NCBI RefSeq assembly: GCF_018101125.2
Contig: NZ_JAELVF020000003.1
Location: 1-64,000 of the forward strand
Direction of reading: 5' to 3'
From: Streptomyces tardus
GTDB lineage: Bacteria > Actinomycetota > Actinomycetes > Streptomycetales > Streptomycetaceae
DNA length: 64,000 nucleotides
Part shown: positions 45,840 through 55,325 of the stretch, piece by piece
Layout: every line of letters starts with the position of its first letter
How positions within the stretch are numbered: the stretch's first letter is position 1
Position numbers and translations under genes: made by a program
The notes under the pieces: model-generated
What the model saw: the letters and a program-made list of their open reading frames with translations, nothing else
Databases searched by the model: none
Told to the model about the DNA's origin: nothing

Positions 45840-46787
45840 GTGAACAGTCGTGTCTGCGCCCCTCAGGTCATCGCCGTCGTCGGCCCCACCGCGGCCGGCA
45901 AGTCCGACCTCGGCGTCGCGCTGGCCCGCACACTGGGCGGCGAGGTCGTCAACGTCGACTCGATGCAGCTCTACCGCGGGATGGACATCGGCACCGCCAA
46001 ACTGTCCGAATCCGAGCGTCGGAACGTGCCGCACCATCTCCTGGACGTCTGGGACGTCAGCGTCACCGCGAGCGTCGCCGAGTACCAGACGCTGGCCAGA
46101 GAGCGGATCGACGCACTGCTCGCCGACGGTCGCACCCCGGTGCTGGTGGGCGGTTCCGGGCTCTATCTGCGTGCGGCGATCGACGCCCTGGAGTTCCCGG
46201 GCACCGATCCGCTGGTGCGGGCGCGGCTGGAGGAGGAGCTCGACCGCCTCGGGCCCGGCGCCCTGCACGCGCGGCTCGCGGCCGTCGACCCGGCCGCGGG
46301 GGAGGCGATCCTGCCGAGCAACGGACGCCGGATCGTACGGGCGCTGGAGGTCGTCGAGATCACCGGCCGCCCCTTCACCGCGCACCTTCCCCCGACCGAC
46401 GAGCGTCGCGAGGTGTACCGGACCCTGCAGATCGGAGTCGACGTGGCCAGGCCGGAGCTGGACGAGCGCATCGCGGTACGGGTCGACCGGATGTGGGAGG
46501 CGGGGCTGGTCGCCGAGGTGGAGGCGCTGGAGCAGCAGGGGCTGCGCGAGGGAGTCACCGCCTCCCGGGCCCTCGGCTACCAGCAGGTGCTGAGAGCGCT
46601 GGCGGGGGAGTACACCCTGGAGGAGGCGCGCGCCGAGACCGTACGCGCCACCAAACGCTTCGCGCGCCGCCAGGACACCTGGTTCCGCCGGGACGAGCGT
46701 GTGCACTGGTTGAGCGGGGCCGTACCCGAAAGAGCGGAACTCCTCGCACGGTCACTGGCGTTGATCGATCGCCCGGTCACAGCCTGA
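45840..46787 (+). CDS. miaA: tRNA dimethylallyltransferase MiaA
   Basis: 315-residue enzyme that prenylates A37 of tRNAs reading UNN codons, providing the substrate of MiaB. P-loop VVGPTAAGKS near residue 13, DSMQLYRGMDIGTAK, VGGSGLYLRA and the tail FARRQDTWFRRD are diagnostic. GTG 45840 has GGGAGA 9 bases upstream. Confidence 0.96.
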   Translation: MNSRVCAPQVIAVVGPTAAGKSDLGVALARTLGGEVVNVDSMQLYRGMDIGTAKLSESERRNVPHHLLDVWDVSVTASVAEYQTLARERIDALLADGRTPVLVGGSGLYLRAAIDALEFPGTDPLVRARLEEELDRLGPGALHARLAAVDPAAGEAILPSNGRRIVRALEVVEITGRPFTAHLPPTDERREVYRTLQIGVDVARPELDERIAVRVDRMWEAGLVAEVEALEQQGLREGVTASRALGYQQVLRALAGEYTLEEARAETVRATKRFARRQDTWFRRDERVHWLSGAVPERAELLARSLALIDRPVTA

Positions 46788-46886
46788 TCACGTGATGGCA
46801 TCGGGACGCTCAGTCCGGCCGGGAGGCGCGTGCAGGCGTGCCATCATCGACGATCGGAGCCGCGATGTCGGGAGTTGGGAGGGCGC

Positions 46887-47342
46887 GTGGCAATGGATGC
46901 CGGCCCTCGCAGAAACGATGATCCTGCGCTGCCGTCGCAGGTGTCGAGCGATCCCCTGACGGCCCCCGCCCCGAGCGAGGACAGTGCCCCGGTCGCGGAG
47001 AGCGGCGAGTCCTACGGCGAGCTGCGGCCACCGCGCCGGTTGAGGCTGTGGCAGATCACCCCGATCGTCGCTCTGGCCGCTGTCGGTTCGCTGATGTTCG
47101 CCTTCCCGCTCGCCTTCGAGTTCGGTGGTGGCGGAGCAGTCGTGGCCATGCTCGGACTGCTGATCAGCTGCTGCGCCGCCGGCTGGGGCATGATGGCCGC
47201 CCGCCGGGTCGGACTCTCCTGGCCCGGTCTGCCGCCGAGGGGCGGCGAGCGCCGGGCGGACTGGCGAGTGGTCGCCCTGTACGCCCTGTTGGTCGCCCTG
47301 CTCGTGGTGCTCGCCGCGCTGCGAGTGGCCACCCTGCGCTAG
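46887..47342 (+). CDS. Hypothetical membrane protein of the miaA-dapF interval
   Basis: About 151 residues, no named family. A disordered acidic N-terminus (about 55 residues) is followed by three hydrophobic segments: ITPIVALAAVGSLMFAFPLAF, AVVAMLGLLISCCAAGWGMMA and VVALYALLVALLVVLAALRVA. GGGAGGG at 46877-46883 serves either GTG 46887 or ATG 46893. A small membrane protein is usual here in streptomycetes. Confidence 0.72.
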   Translation: MAMDAGPRRNDDPALPSQVSSDPLTAPAPSEDSAPVAESGESYGELRPPRRLRLWQITPIVALAAVGSLMFAFPLAFEFGGGGAVVAMLGLLISCCAAGWGMMAARRVGLSWPGLPPRGGERRADWRVVALYALLVALLVVLAALRVATLR

Positions 47343-47470
47343 CGGTCGGCCGCCGGCACCTTCCCGGCCCGCCGACGGCATCAGCCTGCGCCCGCCGGCC
47401 GACGGCACCCCGTTCCGGCGAGAGCCCCGCTGCGGGTGAACGCCCCGCGGGGTGCCCATGGGTGCTCCCG

Positions 47471-47483
47471 TACGATCGGTCGT
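47471..47483 (+). promoter_or_regulatory. Leaderless-type -10 box of dapF
   Basis: TACGAT at 47471-47476, 7 bases before GTG 47484, no ribosome site. Confidence 0.5.
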
Positions 47484-48356
47484 GTGAGCACCCCAGCGCA
47501 GCCGATCACCTTCCTCAAGGGCCACGGCACAGAGAACGACTTCGTGATCATCCCCGACCCGGAGGGCCGCCTGGAGCTGTCCGCCGCCGAGGTCGCGCGG
47601 CTGTGCGACCGCAGAGCCGGGATCGGCGCCGACGGTCTGCTGCGCATCGTCCGCTCGGCCGCCCACCCGGAGGCGCGCGCGATGGCGGACGCCGCCGAGT
47701 GGTTCATGGACTACCGCAACAGCGACGGCAGCGTCGCCGAGATGTGCGGCAACGGCGTACGGGTCTTCGCCCACTGTCTGGAGCGGATGGCGCTGGCGGA
47801 GCCCGGAGAGCTTGCGGTCGCCACCAGGGCGGGCGTGCGCCGCGTGACGCTGGGCGAGGACGGGGCGATCACGGTGGGTATGGGCCGCGCGGTGCTGCCG
47901 GGCCCCGGGCTCACCGTCACGGTGGACGGGCGCAGTCTGTCCGCGCGTCACGTGGACATGGGCAACCCGCACGCCGTCGCCTTCGTCGACTCCCTGGACG
48001 AGGCGGGACGGCTGCTCGAAGCGCCCGGGGTGGCGCCCGCCGAGGCCGTGCCGAACGGCACCAACGTCGAGTTCGTCGTCGACCGCGGTCCGCGGCACGT
48101 GGCGCTGAGGGTGCACGAGCGGGGTTCGGGCGAGACCCGCTCCTGCGGCACCGGGGCGTGCGCGGTGATGGTCGCCGCCGCACGTCGAGACGGTCTGGAC
48201 CCGGCCGCCGACGGCGAGACGGTGACGTACACCGTGGACGTGCCCGGCGGTTCCCTGATCATCACCGAACGCGCCGATGGCGAGGTGGAGATGACCGGCC
48301 CCGCCGTCGTCGTCGCCGAGGGCATTCTCGACCCCTCGCTGCTCGAGGGCGCCTGA
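47484..48356 (+). CDS. dapF: Diaminopimelate epimerase
   Basis: 290-residue epimerase converting LL- to meso-diaminopimelate for lysine (streptomycete peptidoglycan itself uses the LL form). The two catalytic cysteines are in AEMCGNGVRVFAH and RSCGTGACAVM. Start GTG gives the conserved ITFLKGHGTENDFVIIPDPEG N-terminus. Confidence 0.96.
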   Translation: MSTPAQPITFLKGHGTENDFVIIPDPEGRLELSAAEVARLCDRRAGIGADGLLRIVRSAAHPEARAMADAAEWFMDYRNSDGSVAEMCGNGVRVFAHCLERMALAEPGELAVATRAGVRRVTLGEDGAITVGMGRAVLPGPGLTVTVDGRSLSARHVDMGNPHAVAFVDSLDEAGRLLEAPGVAPAEAVPNGTNVEFVVDRGPRHVALRVHERGSGETRSCGTGACAVMVAAARRDGLDPAADGETVTYTVDVPGGSLIITERADGEVEMTGPAVVVAEGILDPSLLEGA

Positions 48357-48561
48357 TCGAAGGCTGCTCGGCGGCCGGTCGGCTCTCCCCGGGGCAGTGT
48401 CGGACGTCAACTCCCCGCGGTGGACGGGCCGATGAGGACGAAGGGCACGACTTTTCGCTCGAAGGAGTGATCCCGCACACGGTCTTGGGGGACCCGTCGG
48501 CGAGCCTCCGCGGGATGGATAGCATCGGGTAACTGACGGCGCGACACCCAGGGGGCTGCCC

Positions 48562-50667
48562 ATGAGCGCAGTACGGAGCCTGCGAAAGCTCGGCAGGGCT
48601 GCACTGGTGGGCACGGCCTCCCGCGGCGGTATGCCGCACGCTCTGGAGCACGTCGTCCAGGCCCACCGCAGACACCACCAGGACGCCGACCTCGACGCCC
48701 TGCGGCGGGCTTACCTGCTCGCCGAGTCCTCGCACCGCGGCCAGATGCGCAAGAGCGGCGACCCGTACATCACGCACCCGCTCGCGGTGACCCTGATCCT
48801 CGCCCAACTGGGCGCAGGCGGTACGACGCTGACCGCCTCGCTGCTGCACGACACGGTCGAGGACACCGACGTCACGCTGGAGCAGGTGCGCAGCGAGTTC
48901 GGCGAGGAGGTTGCCTATCTCGTCGACGGCGTGACGAAGCTGGAGAAGGTCGACTACGGCGCCGCCGCCGAGCCCGAGACCTTCCGCAAGATGCTGGTTG
49001 CCACCGGGAATGACGTCCGGGTGATGTCGATCAAGCTCGCCGACCGGCTGCACAACATGCGCACGCTGGGCGTGATGCGGCCGGAGAAACAGGTGCGGAT
49101 CGCCACCGTCACCCGCGATGTGCTGATCCCGCTCGCCGAGCGCCTCGGAGTGCAGGCGCTCAAGACCGAGCTGGAGGACCTGGTCTTCGCGATCCTCCAC
49201 CCGGAGGAGCACGTGCGGACCCGCGAGCTGGTGCGCGACCATCGGGCAGCCGCCGATCCGCTGGAGGAAATCGCCGAGCAGGTCCGCGGAATACTGCGCG
49301 AGGCGAAGGTCACCGCCGAAGTCCTCATCCGGCCGCGGCACTTGCTCTCCGTGCACCGTTCGCGGCTCAAACGCGGTGAGCTCGGCCCGTGCGACTTCGG
49401 CCGACTGCTGATCCTGGTGGGAGAGGAAGCCGACTGTTATGCCGTCCTCGGCGAGCTGCACACCTGCTTCACTCCGCTGATCTCGGAGTTCAAGGACTTC
49501 ATCGCGGTGCCGAAGTTCAACCTCTACCAGTCGCTGCACACCGCCTTCGCCGACCCTCAGGGCCGCGTGGCCGAAGTGCTGATGCGCACCCACCACATGC
49601 ACAAGGTCGCCGAGGCCGGCGTGGTCGCGCTGGGCAATCCGCACCGCGCGGAGCCCGCCGCCGAGCCCGCCGCCGACGGCGAGCGCTCCGACCCGACCCA
49701 GCCCGGATGGCTCTCCCGGCTGCTGGAGTGGCAGAGCCACGCCCCCGATCCGGACACCTTCTGGGCCGCATTGCGCGACGATCTCGCGCAGGACCGCGAG
49801 ATCACCGTCTTCTGCGGTGAGCCGGGCAGCGCCGCCGGGACGGCAGCCCTCCACCTCCCGGGTGGCGCCACCTGCCTCGACGCGGCGTTCGCCCGATACG
49901 GCGAGGAGGCACATCGCTGTATCGGCGCCCGGGTCGACGGGCGGTTGACCACTCTGGCCACCGTCCTGCGCGACGGCGACGTGCTGCAACTGCTGATGGC
50001 GGCCGAAGGCGGCTCCGGACCGTCCCCCGAGTGGCTCGACCACGCCCGTACGCCCGCTGCCCGCATCTCCATCCGCCGTCGGCTCGAGCTGGAGTCGCCG
50101 GCCGGCCAGGCCGGTGCGGCAAAAGCCGACGGCGCCGAACCCGAGCCGGTGGCGGGCACTTCGGAGGCGCAGCGCGACAGCCTCCACGACGCGCCGCCGA
50201 GCGCCGCCTCGGCCGGCAGCGGCGCCGTCGCGGAGGAACTCCCGGGCCACACCGTGCGGTTGGCCCGCTGCTGCACCCCCGTTGCGCCCGACGCGGTGAC
50301 CGGCTTCCTGGTGCGCGGCGGCAATGTGACGGCGCACCGCGACAGCTGCGCCACCGTCCGCAGGATGCGCGACGCCGGCCGTGCGCAGGTCGCGGTGGGG
50401 TGGCGGGGAGGCAGAGCCGCGTGCCGGGTCACGCTCCAGGCGGAGGCGTTCGGCCGGCAGCAGCTGCTCGCCGATCTGACCGAGACCATCGCGGTCCAGG
50501 GCGCGGCGGTGCTCTACGCGGCCGTCGAGCCACCGTGCGAGCAGCGGGTGCGGCACACGTACACCCTGCGGCTCGCCGACTCACGGGAGCTGCCGGCACT
50601 GATGCGTGCGATGCGCGCGGTGCCGGGCGTCTACGACGTGGCCCGGGTGACCAAGCCGGTGCACTGA
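48562..50667 (+). CDS. rshA: RelA/SpoT homologue RshA
   Basis: 701 residues. HD hydrolase domain at about 50-200 with HPLAV, LLHDTVEDT and KLADRLHNMRTL intact, so (p)ppGpp hydrolysis is likely. The synthetase region (about 240-380) keeps EFKDFIAVPKFNLYQSLHT but the ATP-binding and metal segments are altered (RPRHLLSVHRS, and CDFGRLLIL in place of D-L-x-x-x-R). A TGS-like domain (EITVFCGEPG...) and a C-terminal ACT domain follow. Shorter than RelA (about 840). Located between dapF and hflX like S. coelicolor rshA (SCO5794). Confidence 0.9.
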   Translation: MSAVRSLRKLGRAALVGTASRGGMPHALEHVVQAHRRHHQDADLDALRRAYLLAESSHRGQMRKSGDPYITHPLAVTLILAQLGAGGTTLTASLLHDTVEDTDVTLEQVRSEFGEEVAYLVDGVTKLEKVDYGAAAEPETFRKMLVATGNDVRVMSIKLADRLHNMRTLGVMRPEKQVRIATVTRDVLIPLAERLGVQALKTELEDLVFAILHPEEHVRTRELVRDHRAAADPLEEIAEQVRGILREAKVTAEVLIRPRHLLSVHRSRLKRGELGPCDFGRLLILVGEEADCYAVLGELHTCFTPLISEFKDFIAVPKFNLYQSLHTAFADPQGRVAEVLMRTHHMHKVAEAGVVALGNPHRAEPAAEPAADGERSDPTQPGWLSRLLEWQSHAPDPDTFWAALRDDLAQDREITVFCGEPGSAAGTAALHLPGGATCLDAAFARYGEEAHRCIGARVDGRLTTLATVLRDGDVLQLLMAAEGGSGPSPEWLDHARTPAARISIRRRLELESPAGQAGAAKADGAEPEPVAGTSEAQRDSLHDAPPSAASAGSGAVAEELPGHTVRLARCCTPVAPDAVTGFLVRGGNVTAHRDSCATVRRMRDAGRAQVAVGWRGGRAACRVTLQAEAFGRQQLLADLTETIAVQGAAVLYAAVEPPCEQRVRHTYTLRLADSRELPALMRAMRAVPGVYDVARVTKPVH

Positions 50668-50962
50668 GCCGCCCCGAGCACCGGCGATTTTCCCGCGAGC
50701 GCCCCGGCGACCGCCGCGCGGTCGAGGCCGGCGGGTACGGGCGCGGCGGCTGACGGCGCCGTTGACGCGCGAGGCTGACGCGCTGGAAAATCGGGGTGAC
50801 GCCCGCACACGCCCGTGGGACCATCGTTCCCGTGACCGACCGCGGCCGGCCCCGCCCGCAGATCGGGCGGCGGACAGCGGGCCGGCGGGAATACTCCCGC
50901 GACCCCCGCGCGTTACCGCAGAGCACGCACCTTCGTGCACCACTCCTCGACGTAAGGACGCA

Positions 50963-52453
50963 ATGACCCACTCCTCTTCTCTTCCCCACAGCGCTCAGCA
51001 AAGCTCCGAAAGCAGCACGCGCCGGGCCGACGCCCTGATGGAAGAGGACGTCGCCTGGAGTCATTCGATCGACGAGGAGCGTGACGGCGACCAGCTCGAC
51101 CGCTCCGAGCGCGCGGCTCTGCGCCGCGTCGCGGGACTCTCCACCGAGCTGGAGGACGTCACCGAGGTCGAGTACCGCCAGCTGCGTCTGGAGCGGGTCG
51201 TGCTGGTCGGCGTCTGGACCTCGGGCACCGCCGAGGAGGCGGACAACTCCCTGGCGGAGCTGGCCGCGCTCGCCGAGACGGCGGGCGCCGAGGTGCTCGA
51301 CGGCGTGATCCAGCGGCGGCAGAAGCCGGACCCGGCCACCTACATCGGCTCGGGCAAAGCCCAGGAGCTGCGCGAGATCGTGCTGAGCAGCGGCGCGGAC
51401 ACCGTGGTCTGCGACGGTGAGCTGAGCCCCGGCCAGCTGATCCATCTCGAAGACGTGGTCAAGGTGAAGGTCGTCGACCGCACCGCGCTGATCCTGGACA
51501 TCTTCGCCCAGCACGCGAAGTCCCGGGAGGGCAAGGCGCAGGTGGCCCTGGCCCAGATGCAGTACATGCTGCCCAGGCTCCGCGGCTGGGGCCAGTCGCT
51601 CTCCCGGCAGATGGGCGGTGGCGGCGGTGGCGGCATGGCCACTCGCGGCCCCGGTGAGACGAAGATCGAGACCGACCGTCGGCGCATCCGCGAGAAGATG
51701 GCGAAGATGCGCCGCGAGATCGCGGAGCTGAAGACCGGCCGGGACGTCAAGCGGCAGGAGCGGCGACGCCATCAGGTGCCGTCCGTCGCGATCGCCGGCT
51801 ACACCAACGCCGGCAAGTCCTCGCTGCTCAACCGCCTCACCGGTGCCGGAGTCCTGGTGGAGAACGCCCTGTTCGCCACCCTCGACCCGACCGTGCGCCG
51901 GGCCGAGACGCCGAGCGGGCGGGCGTACACGCTGGCCGACACCGTCGGTTTCGTGCGCCACCTTCCGCACCACCTGGTCGAGGCGTTCCGGTCCACCATG
52001 GAGGAGGTCGCCGACTCGACGCTGATCCTCCACGTCGTGGACGGCTCCCACCCGGTGCCGGAGGAGCAGCTCGCCGCCGTGCGCGAGGTGATCCGGGACG
52101 TGGGCGCGGTGGACGTCCCCGAGATCGTTCTGATCAACAAGGCGGATGTCGCCGACCCGTTGACGGTGCAGCGGCTGCTGCGCTCGGAGCCGCACGCGCT
52201 CGCCGTCTCCACGCATTCCGGTCTCGGCATCGCCGAGCTGCGGGAGCTGATCGACAGCGAACTGCCCCGTCCCGAGGTCGAGTTGGAGGCTCTGCTGCCC
52301 TTCACCGAGGGGGCGCTGGTCTCCCGCGTCCACGGCGAGGGCGAGATCCTCTCCGAGGAGCACACGGCCGAAGGCACCCTGATGAAGGTCCGGGTGCACG
52401 AGGAGCTTGCCGCCCTGCTGCGGCCGTACCAGCCCGTCGCCGCAGAGGGGTGA
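50963..52453 (+). CDS. hflX: Ribosome-associated GTPase HflX
   Basis: 496-residue GTPase that rescues stalled ribosomes by splitting them. HflX N-terminal domain (PDPATYIGSGKAQELREIV, SREGKAQVALAQMQYMLPRL, Gly-rich linker RQMGGGGGGGM, GPGETKIETDRR) followed by the G domain: G1 GYTNAGKSS, G3 DTVGF, G4 NKAD. ATG 50963 has AAGGAC at 50954-50959; the open frame upstream to 50762 lacks conservation. Confidence 0.95.
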   Translation: MTHSSSLPHSAQQSSESSTRRADALMEEDVAWSHSIDEERDGDQLDRSERAALRRVAGLSTELEDVTEVEYRQLRLERVVLVGVWTSGTAEEADNSLAELAALAETAGAEVLDGVIQRRQKPDPATYIGSGKAQELREIVLSSGADTVVCDGELSPGQLIHLEDVVKVKVVDRTALILDIFAQHAKSREGKAQVALAQMQYMLPRLRGWGQSLSRQMGGGGGGGMATRGPGETKIETDRRRIREKMAKMRREIAELKTGRDVKRQERRRHQVPSVAIAGYTNAGKSSLLNRLTGAGVLVENALFATLDPTVRRAETPSGRAYTLADTVGFVRHLPHHLVEAFRSTMEEVADSTLILHVVDGSHPVPEEQLAAVREVIRDVGAVDVPEIVLINKADVADPLTVQRLLRSEPHALAVSTHSGLGIAELRELIDSELPRPEVELEALLPFTEGALVSRVHGEGEILSEEHTAEGTLMKVRVHEELAALLRPYQPVAAEG

Positions 52454-52806
52454 CCTCCGAGGGGTGAGCCGCCGACGCGCAGGCACCCGGGCCGCGTTGA
52501 GCGGGCCGGCGGGTGTGATGAGCGGTGTTTCCGAGACGGACGTGCCGAGCGGCCGGCCCGTAGGGGCATGCTTCACAGGAGCGGTCCGAGATGGCCGCGC
52601 TGCGCTGTGAAGCGGTCGGTATGACCGCACCGAACGGCCCGCGCCGCAGGCCGGTTTCGCACCCCTGAGGGGGAGACCGGGCTCGGCCGCGGGCCCGCGG
52701 TGTTCGAGGCGGCTGAGCCTCGTGCCAGAACACCAGCACCGTGGTGCCGTACCCGGAAGACTGAGCACACGAGTTGACCCGGCGATTGCCTTGGTAACCT
52801 CCACGG
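52454..52806. other. hflX downstream spacer and riboswitch promoter
   Basis: About 350 bp with no supported gene. TTGACC at 52774-52779 and TAACCT at 52795-52800 could be the -35 and -10 of the riboswitch transcript, although the 15-base gap is short. Confidence 0.35.
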
Positions 52807-52953
52807 GCCAGTCGAACCACATCCGTGGTCAGGGAATCCGGTGCGAATCCGGAGCTGACGCGCAGCGGTGAGGGGGACGGGCGGGGCACGACGCCACTGG
52901 GAGACCGGGAAGGCGTCCCGTCCGGACGAACCCGAGTCCGAAGACCTGCTGGC
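52807..52953 (+). promoter_or_regulatory. Cobalamin (B12) riboswitch
   Basis: Contains the conserved cobalamin-aptamer elements in order: AGGGAATCCGGTGCGAATCCGG at 52831-52852, GCTGACGCGCAGCGGTGAG, GCCACTGGGAGACCGGGAAGGCG, and the closing GAGTCCGAAGACCTGC. P1 can form between GCCAG 52807-52811 and CTGGC 52949-52953. Bound B12 would shut off the transport gene downstream. Confidence 0.93.
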
Positions 52954-52954
52954 A

Positions 52955-52974
52955 CCCCGCGCCCCGGCGCGGGG
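52955..52974 (+). promoter_or_regulatory. Riboswitch expression-platform hairpin
   Basis: 7-bp inverted repeat CCCCGCG/CGCGGGG (52955-52961 and 52968-52974) right after the aptamer and 50 bases before the start codon; could act as terminator or alternative pairing partner. Confidence 0.5.
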
Positions 52975-53024
52975 ACGTCCACAGGCCAGGCTCCGCGTAT
53001 GAGCCCCGACCCCAGAGGCATGCC

Positions 53025-54068
53025 GTGCTCTGTGCTCCCGCTCTCCTCCGTACCCCGGCGCTGCTCGTCGCGTCCGCCCTGCTGATCACCGCGTGCGGCT
53101 CCTCCGACGCGGGTGACGCGAAGTCCGAGGGGACCTCAGCCGCTGGTTACCCGTTGACCCTCGACAACTGCGGCCACAAGGTCACCCTGGAGTCCGCCCC
53201 GAAGCGGACCGTGTCCCTCAACCAGGGCACCACCGAGATCCTGTTCTCTCTCGGCCTCGCCGACCGCGTTGCCGGTACGGCCACTTGGACCGACCCGGTG
53301 CTGGAGGGGCTGGAGAAGGCGAACGCGTCCGTACCGCGCCTCGCCGACAACGCGCCCTCCTTCGAGAAGACCCTGGACGCCGAACCCGACCTCGTCACCG
53401 CCTCGTTCCTCTCCACCCTGGGCAAGGGCGGGGTCGCCACCCGCGCTCAGTTCGAGAGGCTGGGCGTGCCTACGTATGTCTCACCGTCCGACTGCTTGGG
53501 CAAGGACAACGACAGCGGCGGCGACGGATCGCGCAGCGAGCCGCTCACTCTCGATGTCGTGTACGGCGAAATACGTGACCTGTCACGGGCGTTCGGTGTG
53601 AAGGCGCGGGGCGAGAAGCTGGTCGCGTCCCTGAAGAAGCGAGTCAGCACGGCCACCGCCGGGCTCGATTCCTCCGACGTCTCGCTCATGTACTGGTTCG
53701 CCAACTCCCAGTCGCCCTACCTCGCCGGCTGCTGCGGCGCACCGGGCGCCGTCACCCGTGCGGTCGGCGCGAAGAGCGCCTTCGCCGACACCCACGACGA
53801 ATGGCCCCAGGTCGGCTGGGAGACGGTCGCCGACCGCGACCCCGATGTGATCGTGATCGGCGATCTGACCCGCAAGCAGCAGACGGCGGAGACCGCCGCC
53901 GCCAAGATCCGCTTCCTGGAGACCAACCCCGCCACCCGCAACCTGACCGCAGTGCAGAAGAAGCGGTACGTCCTGCTGAGCGGGCAGGCGATGAACCCCT
54001 CCATCCGCACCGTCGAGGGGATCGAGAAGGTCGCAGCCGGTCTGCGCGACTTCGGGCTCGTCAAGTGA
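53025..54068 (+). CDS. B12-type ABC transporter binding lipoprotein
   Basis: 347-residue BtuF/FecB-like periplasmic binding protein. Lipobox LITAC with Cys24 as lipid site; binding domain with APKRTVSLNQGTTEILFSLGLADRVAGTATW and PQVGWETVADRDPDVIVIGD. The start is GTG 53025 with AGAGG 6 bases upstream; ATG 53020 is in another frame and stops at 53085. The cobalamin riboswitch directly upstream points to B12 or a cobalamin precursor as ligand rather than iron-siderophore. Overlaps the permease gene (GTGA). Confidence 0.9.
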   Translation: MLCAPALLRTPALLVASALLITACGSSDAGDAKSEGTSAAGYPLTLDNCGHKVTLESAPKRTVSLNQGTTEILFSLGLADRVAGTATWTDPVLEGLEKANASVPRLADNAPSFEKTLDAEPDLVTASFLSTLGKGGVATRAQFERLGVPTYVSPSDCLGKDNDSGGDGSRSEPLTLDVVYGEIRDLSRAFGVKARGEKLVASLKKRVSTATAGLDSSDVSLMYWFANSQSPYLAGCCGAPGAVTRAVGAKSAFADTHDEWPQVGWETVADRDPDVIVIGDLTRKQQTAETAAAKIRFLETNPATRNLTAVQKKRYVLLSGQAMNPSIRTVEGIEKVAAGLRDFGLVK

Positions 54069-54970
54069 GTGCCCGCCCTCTGGTGTTGACGAGCGGCGGC
54101 CTGGTCGCGCTGTTCGCGTCGATCGCCGTGGCGGTGACGATCGGCCCAGCCGACATCTCCACCGGAGACGTCTGGGCCTCCGTCGCGGCCCACCTCGGCC
54201 TCGGCGAGAGCACGCTGGCGCCTCTGCGCGACGGCATCGTCTGGGATCTGCGCATGCCCCGCACCCTGCTGGCCGCTGTGTGCGGAGCCGGACTCGCCGT
54301 GTGCGGTGCGGTCATGCAGTCGCTGCTGCGCAACCCGCTCGCCGACCCCTTCGTTCTCGGAGTCTCCTCCGGGGCGTCCACCGGAGCGGTCGCCGTGGTG
54401 GTGCTCGGTGTGGGCGGGGGAGTGGTGTCCCTGTCGGCGGGCGCCTTCCTCGGCGCGCTGCTCTCCTTCGCCCTGGTGCTGGCGCTCAGCCACGCCCTCG
54501 GCGGCAGCACCGACCGTGTCGTCCTGTCCGGGGTCGCGGTCATGCAGCTGTTCTCCGCGCTGACCTCGTTCACCGTCCTGACCTCGGCGGACGCGGAGAC
54601 CACCCGGGGCGTGCTGTTCTGGCTGCTCGGCTCGCTCACCGGGGCCGACTGGGAACAGGTACTGCTCTGCACGGTCGTGCTTGCCGTGGTCCTCGTTGTC
54701 TGCCTGGGGCACGCCCGCACGCTGGACGCGTTCGCCTTCGGTGAGGAGGCCGCCGCCGGACTCGGCGTCCGCGTCGCCCGTACCCGCGTGGTCCTCCTCT
54801 GCGTGACCGCACTGCTCACGGCCGTCCTGGTCAGCTGTGCAGGCGCGATCGGGTTCGTCGGCCTGGTCCTGCCGCACGCCACCCGCGTCCTCACCGGCGC
54901 CGGGCACACCCGTCTCCGTGTACGTCGCCCTGGGCTCCGAGGGCGAGGAGGAAGAGCGTCGAGGCACTGA
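54065..54970 (+). pseudogene. FecCD/BtuC-type permease, 3'-truncated
   Basis: Begins as a normal FecCD permease: MxxxRPLVL..., DLRMPRTLLAAVCGAGLAVCGAVMQSLLRNPLADPFVLGVSSGA, GGSTDRVVLSGVAV, and GFVGLVLPHATRVLTGAGHTRL near residue 280. Homology stops at about 54915, losing the last 55-60 residues with the final membrane segments, and the frame ends in Arg/Gly-rich sequence antisense to a TSUP remnant. No ATPase gene (BtuD) follows. The transporter is probably non-functional unless another permease partners the binding protein. Confidence 0.8.
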
Positions 54971-55325
54971 GATAGATCGCCGCGAGCTGGACGAGCCGCG
55001 CGGCGTTGCCCGCGGCGGTGTCGAGCCCGAGGCCGACGCTCCACAGGACAGCATGAGAATGCCTACGGCTCCGCCGAAGTACCCGCCGTAGACGCCGAGG
55101 GCGAACTGGGCGGCCGGTACGGCGCGTTGGCCCATCCGGAGCGGCCGCCCCCGTACGGCGTGCAGCAGCCGGGGCAGCCGGTCGCCGAGGGCGAGCAGCA
55201 GGGTGGCTAAGGCCAGCAGCCACGGGACGGCGGCCTCGAAGGAGGACGACGGCAGCGTCAGCAGCAGCGCGGCGCCCACCGCGCCGCCGAGCACGCTCGT
55301 CGCGGCGAGGGCGCGGGTGGGGACC
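54925..55325 (-). pseudogene. TSUP (TauE/SafE) permease remnant
   Basis: A central piece of a sulfite exporter/TauE-type permease: ATSVLGGAVGAALLLTLPSSSFEAAVPWLLALATLLLALG..., then QFALGVYGGYFGGAVGILMLS. A one-base frameshift near 55045 moves the reading to WSVGLGLDTAAGNAARLVQLAAIYLSAST. The N-terminal third and the extreme C-terminus are missing; the 3' end abuts the truncated B12 permease head-on near 54915. Confidence 0.75.

Noticed and set aside
53020..53085. ATG 53020 as the start of the B12 binding protein
   Set aside because: It is in a different frame and reaches a stop at 53085; GTG 53025 gives a proper lipoprotein signal peptide.
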